The notes under the pieces are model-generated. The model saw only the letters and a program-made list of their open reading frames with translations, searched no databases and was not told the DNA's origin. The position numbers and the translations under genes are program-made. From positions 248,001 through 312,000 of the forward strand of contig BLSF01000027.1 in NCBI GenBank assembly GCA_012862575.1: a stretch of DNA of 64,000 nucleotides, in the 5' to 3' direction. Within the stretch, counting starts at the first letter, position 1; every line of letters starts with the position of its first letter. The stretch comes from Parietichytrium sp. I65-24A (lineage: Eukaryota; Sar; Bigyra; Thraustochytrida; Thraustochytriidae). Positions 62,934 through 64,000 of the stretch are shown here, one piece after another.

Positions 62934-63801
62934 TTAGTTGACGGTGCAGCAAGCTTTGGCTTTCTGCTTGTCGGAGGCAGCTGCGGACTCGGCAGCTGGA
63001 GACTCGCTCTTTGGCTCGGTCTTTGCAGCGCTTGCCTTAGTCTTGCTCTCGCGCTTTGGGCTCTTAGCTTTCTTGGAGGACTCTGGAGAATCAAACGAAC
63101 ACACACAGGAAATTGAAGATCAGTTAGTATCGATACGTTGAAGAAAAAAAGAAGTTGTTGGCGGGGACGGGGCTATTTTACTCACTATCGACAGCGTCAG
63201 CGCCTGCAACGAGCTTCTTGACTACCTTTGCGAAGACCTCTGCATGCTTGGTGCCCATGTTCATCTCGATCTCGCTTGGCATGCGGCTTCCGTCTGGTCC
63301 TGCGAGGGTTCCAGCTCCGTATGGGCCACCTCCGTGGACGCCATCCATGTCGAAGGCGAGAGGGGAAGCATATCCGAGTGGGACGAAGAGCATTCCGTGG
63401 TGGGTGAGCTGGGTGATCCAGGTGAGCGCAGTGGTCTCCTGTCCTCCGTTCTGGGTGGCGGTGGAGAAGAAGACTCCTGCTGGCTTGCCAGCAAGAGCCT
63501 GAGTCTGCCAGAGGGATCCGGTGGAGTCCCAGAAGCTCTTCATCTGCGCGCATGCCTGGCCGAACCTGGTTGGGATTCCAAACATGATACCGTCAACCTC
63601 GGTGAGGTCAGCTGCGGTGGCGATTGGGTAGTCAGCCTTTGCTGGAGCTCCCATCTTCTTGAGCACATCGCTTGGGAGGGTCTCTGGCACCTGGAAGACT
63701 CTCACCTCAATGCCGTTGGCCTCGAGCCCATCCTTAATGACCTCCACCATCTTGAGGATGTGGCCATACATGGAGTAGTAGACGATTGCGACGGAAGGCA
63801 T
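62934..63801 (-). CDS. WrbA-type flavodoxin, NAD(P)H:quinone oxidoreductase, with di-Cys tail
   Basis: Two exons: 63186-63801 and 62934-63082, 254 residues. The 103-base intron has donor GTGAGT, branch site ATACTAACT (opposite strand of 63122-63130) and acceptor CTCCAG. The first ATG (63801) opens directly on the flavodoxin strand MPSVAIVYYSMYGH. FMN-binding elements include SMYGH, PTRFGQ and the TATQNGGQETT loop of the WrbA family, which reduces quinones with two electrons and limits redox cycling. The last exon adds a Lys/Ala/Ser/Glu-rich tail of about 50 residues ending KAKACCTVN. Adjacent cysteines near the end of a basic tail look like S-acylation sites; fungal Ycp4-like relatives are, as I recall, membrane-associated. 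Reading through the intron would lose this tail. Confidence 0.94.
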
Positions 63802-64000
63802 TTTGGTTGTTATTGTTGTTGCTGCTTCTTCAACTGCTTTGCTTTGAGTCTGCTGTTGCTTGTTCTTCTGCGTTTGGGATCTGCTTGACCCCCAACTCAA
63901 CTTTCACCTCGCCCAAAATGAAGCGTGCTAGTGGTGCTAGTAGCTGCGCCATGTCTTTCGCATGGCTCGGTAGCGCTGCGTAAACTCGGATCTAACACTT
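63802..64000. promoter_or_regulatory. 5' region of the WrbA-type gene
   Basis: Upstream of the flavodoxin ATG lies a GTTGTT/GCTGCT-rich leader (63806-63835 on the plus strand), which is probably 5' untranslated sequence. The rest has no identified feature; the window ends here. Confidence 0.45.

Noticed and set aside
62912-63106. A separate 64-residue basic gene on the minus strand
   Set aside because: It is the second WrbA exon read in the wrong frame; splicing gives a better protein ending in CCTVN.
1-64000. tRNA, rRNA, snRNA or SRP RNA genes
   Set aside because: I looked for B-box-like and snRNA-like consensus sequences by eye and found none convincing; a covariance-model scan would be decisive.
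1-64000. CRISPR arrays, transposases or integrases
   Set aside because: The tandem arrays have units of 4-18 bases without spacers, and no transposase, integrase or reverse transcriptase motif appears in any open frame.

Overview
This window looks like nuclear DNA of a single-celled eukaryote. Ten GT-AG introns can be placed by restoring conserved reading frames, five of them carry a perfect TACTAAC branch site, and every protein I recognise is of eukaryotic cytosolic, membrane or nuclear type. No plastid, bacterial-operon or transposon gene was seen. My best guess is a heterotrophic stramenopile, possibly a thraustochytrid-like labyrinthulomycete. That guess rests on general gene style (few introns, a heterokont-looking zinc-cluster regulator, a SulP-STAS-cNMP transporter) and is not proven by the sequence. 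TBCCD1 together with a polycystin-2 channel suggests a flagellated stage.

Layout. 0-2.5 kb: secreted SDR and a convergent putative regulator. 2.5-9.2 kb: gene-poor, microsatellite-rich. 9.2-12.8 kb: a divergent pair of RNA-modification genes (SpoU/TrmH methyltransferase and an ADAT1-like tRNA adenosine deaminase). 14-18.8 kb: a four-exon SulP transporter convergent with purine nucleoside phosphorylase. 18.8-26.7 kb: about 8 kb without a convincing gene, holding a duplicated 0.55-kb block joined by a single N and what looks like a decayed gene. 26.7-33.2 kb: DOMON surface protein, a two-enzyme fusion (Asp/Asn-hydroxylase-like plus sulfotransferase) and a histidine acid phosphatase with a frame break. 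34.5-42 kb: a degenerate RNase III, a five-exon polycystin channel with a C-terminal PDZ-like domain, and a PrsW-type membrane protease. 43-51.2 kb: TAF1B/Rrn7-like Pol I factor, NECAP and TBCCD1. 51.4-55.9 kb: a 1484-residue protein with a poly-proline region, seven WH2-like repeats, two CCDC53-like motifs and a long coiled coil, probably an actin-assembly factor. 58.2-64 kb: membrane-anchored TKL kinase, secreted M14 carboxypeptidase and a WrbA-type flavodoxin whose spliced tail ends in a di-cysteine.

Roughly half the window is coding. The gaps are not featureless: short tandem arrays, several with a 7-nt period, recur within about 500 bp upstream of start codons. A palindromic motif (GGTACTCGAGTACC and half-sites) and a second motif (ACTCAC[A/G]GTCA) are scattered in the spacers, sometimes next to each other. 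The candidates I consider most novel are the WH2-repeat protein, the hydroxylase-sulfotransferase fusion, the polycystin-PDZ architecture, the lipidation-prone WrbA tail and the dispersed palindrome.
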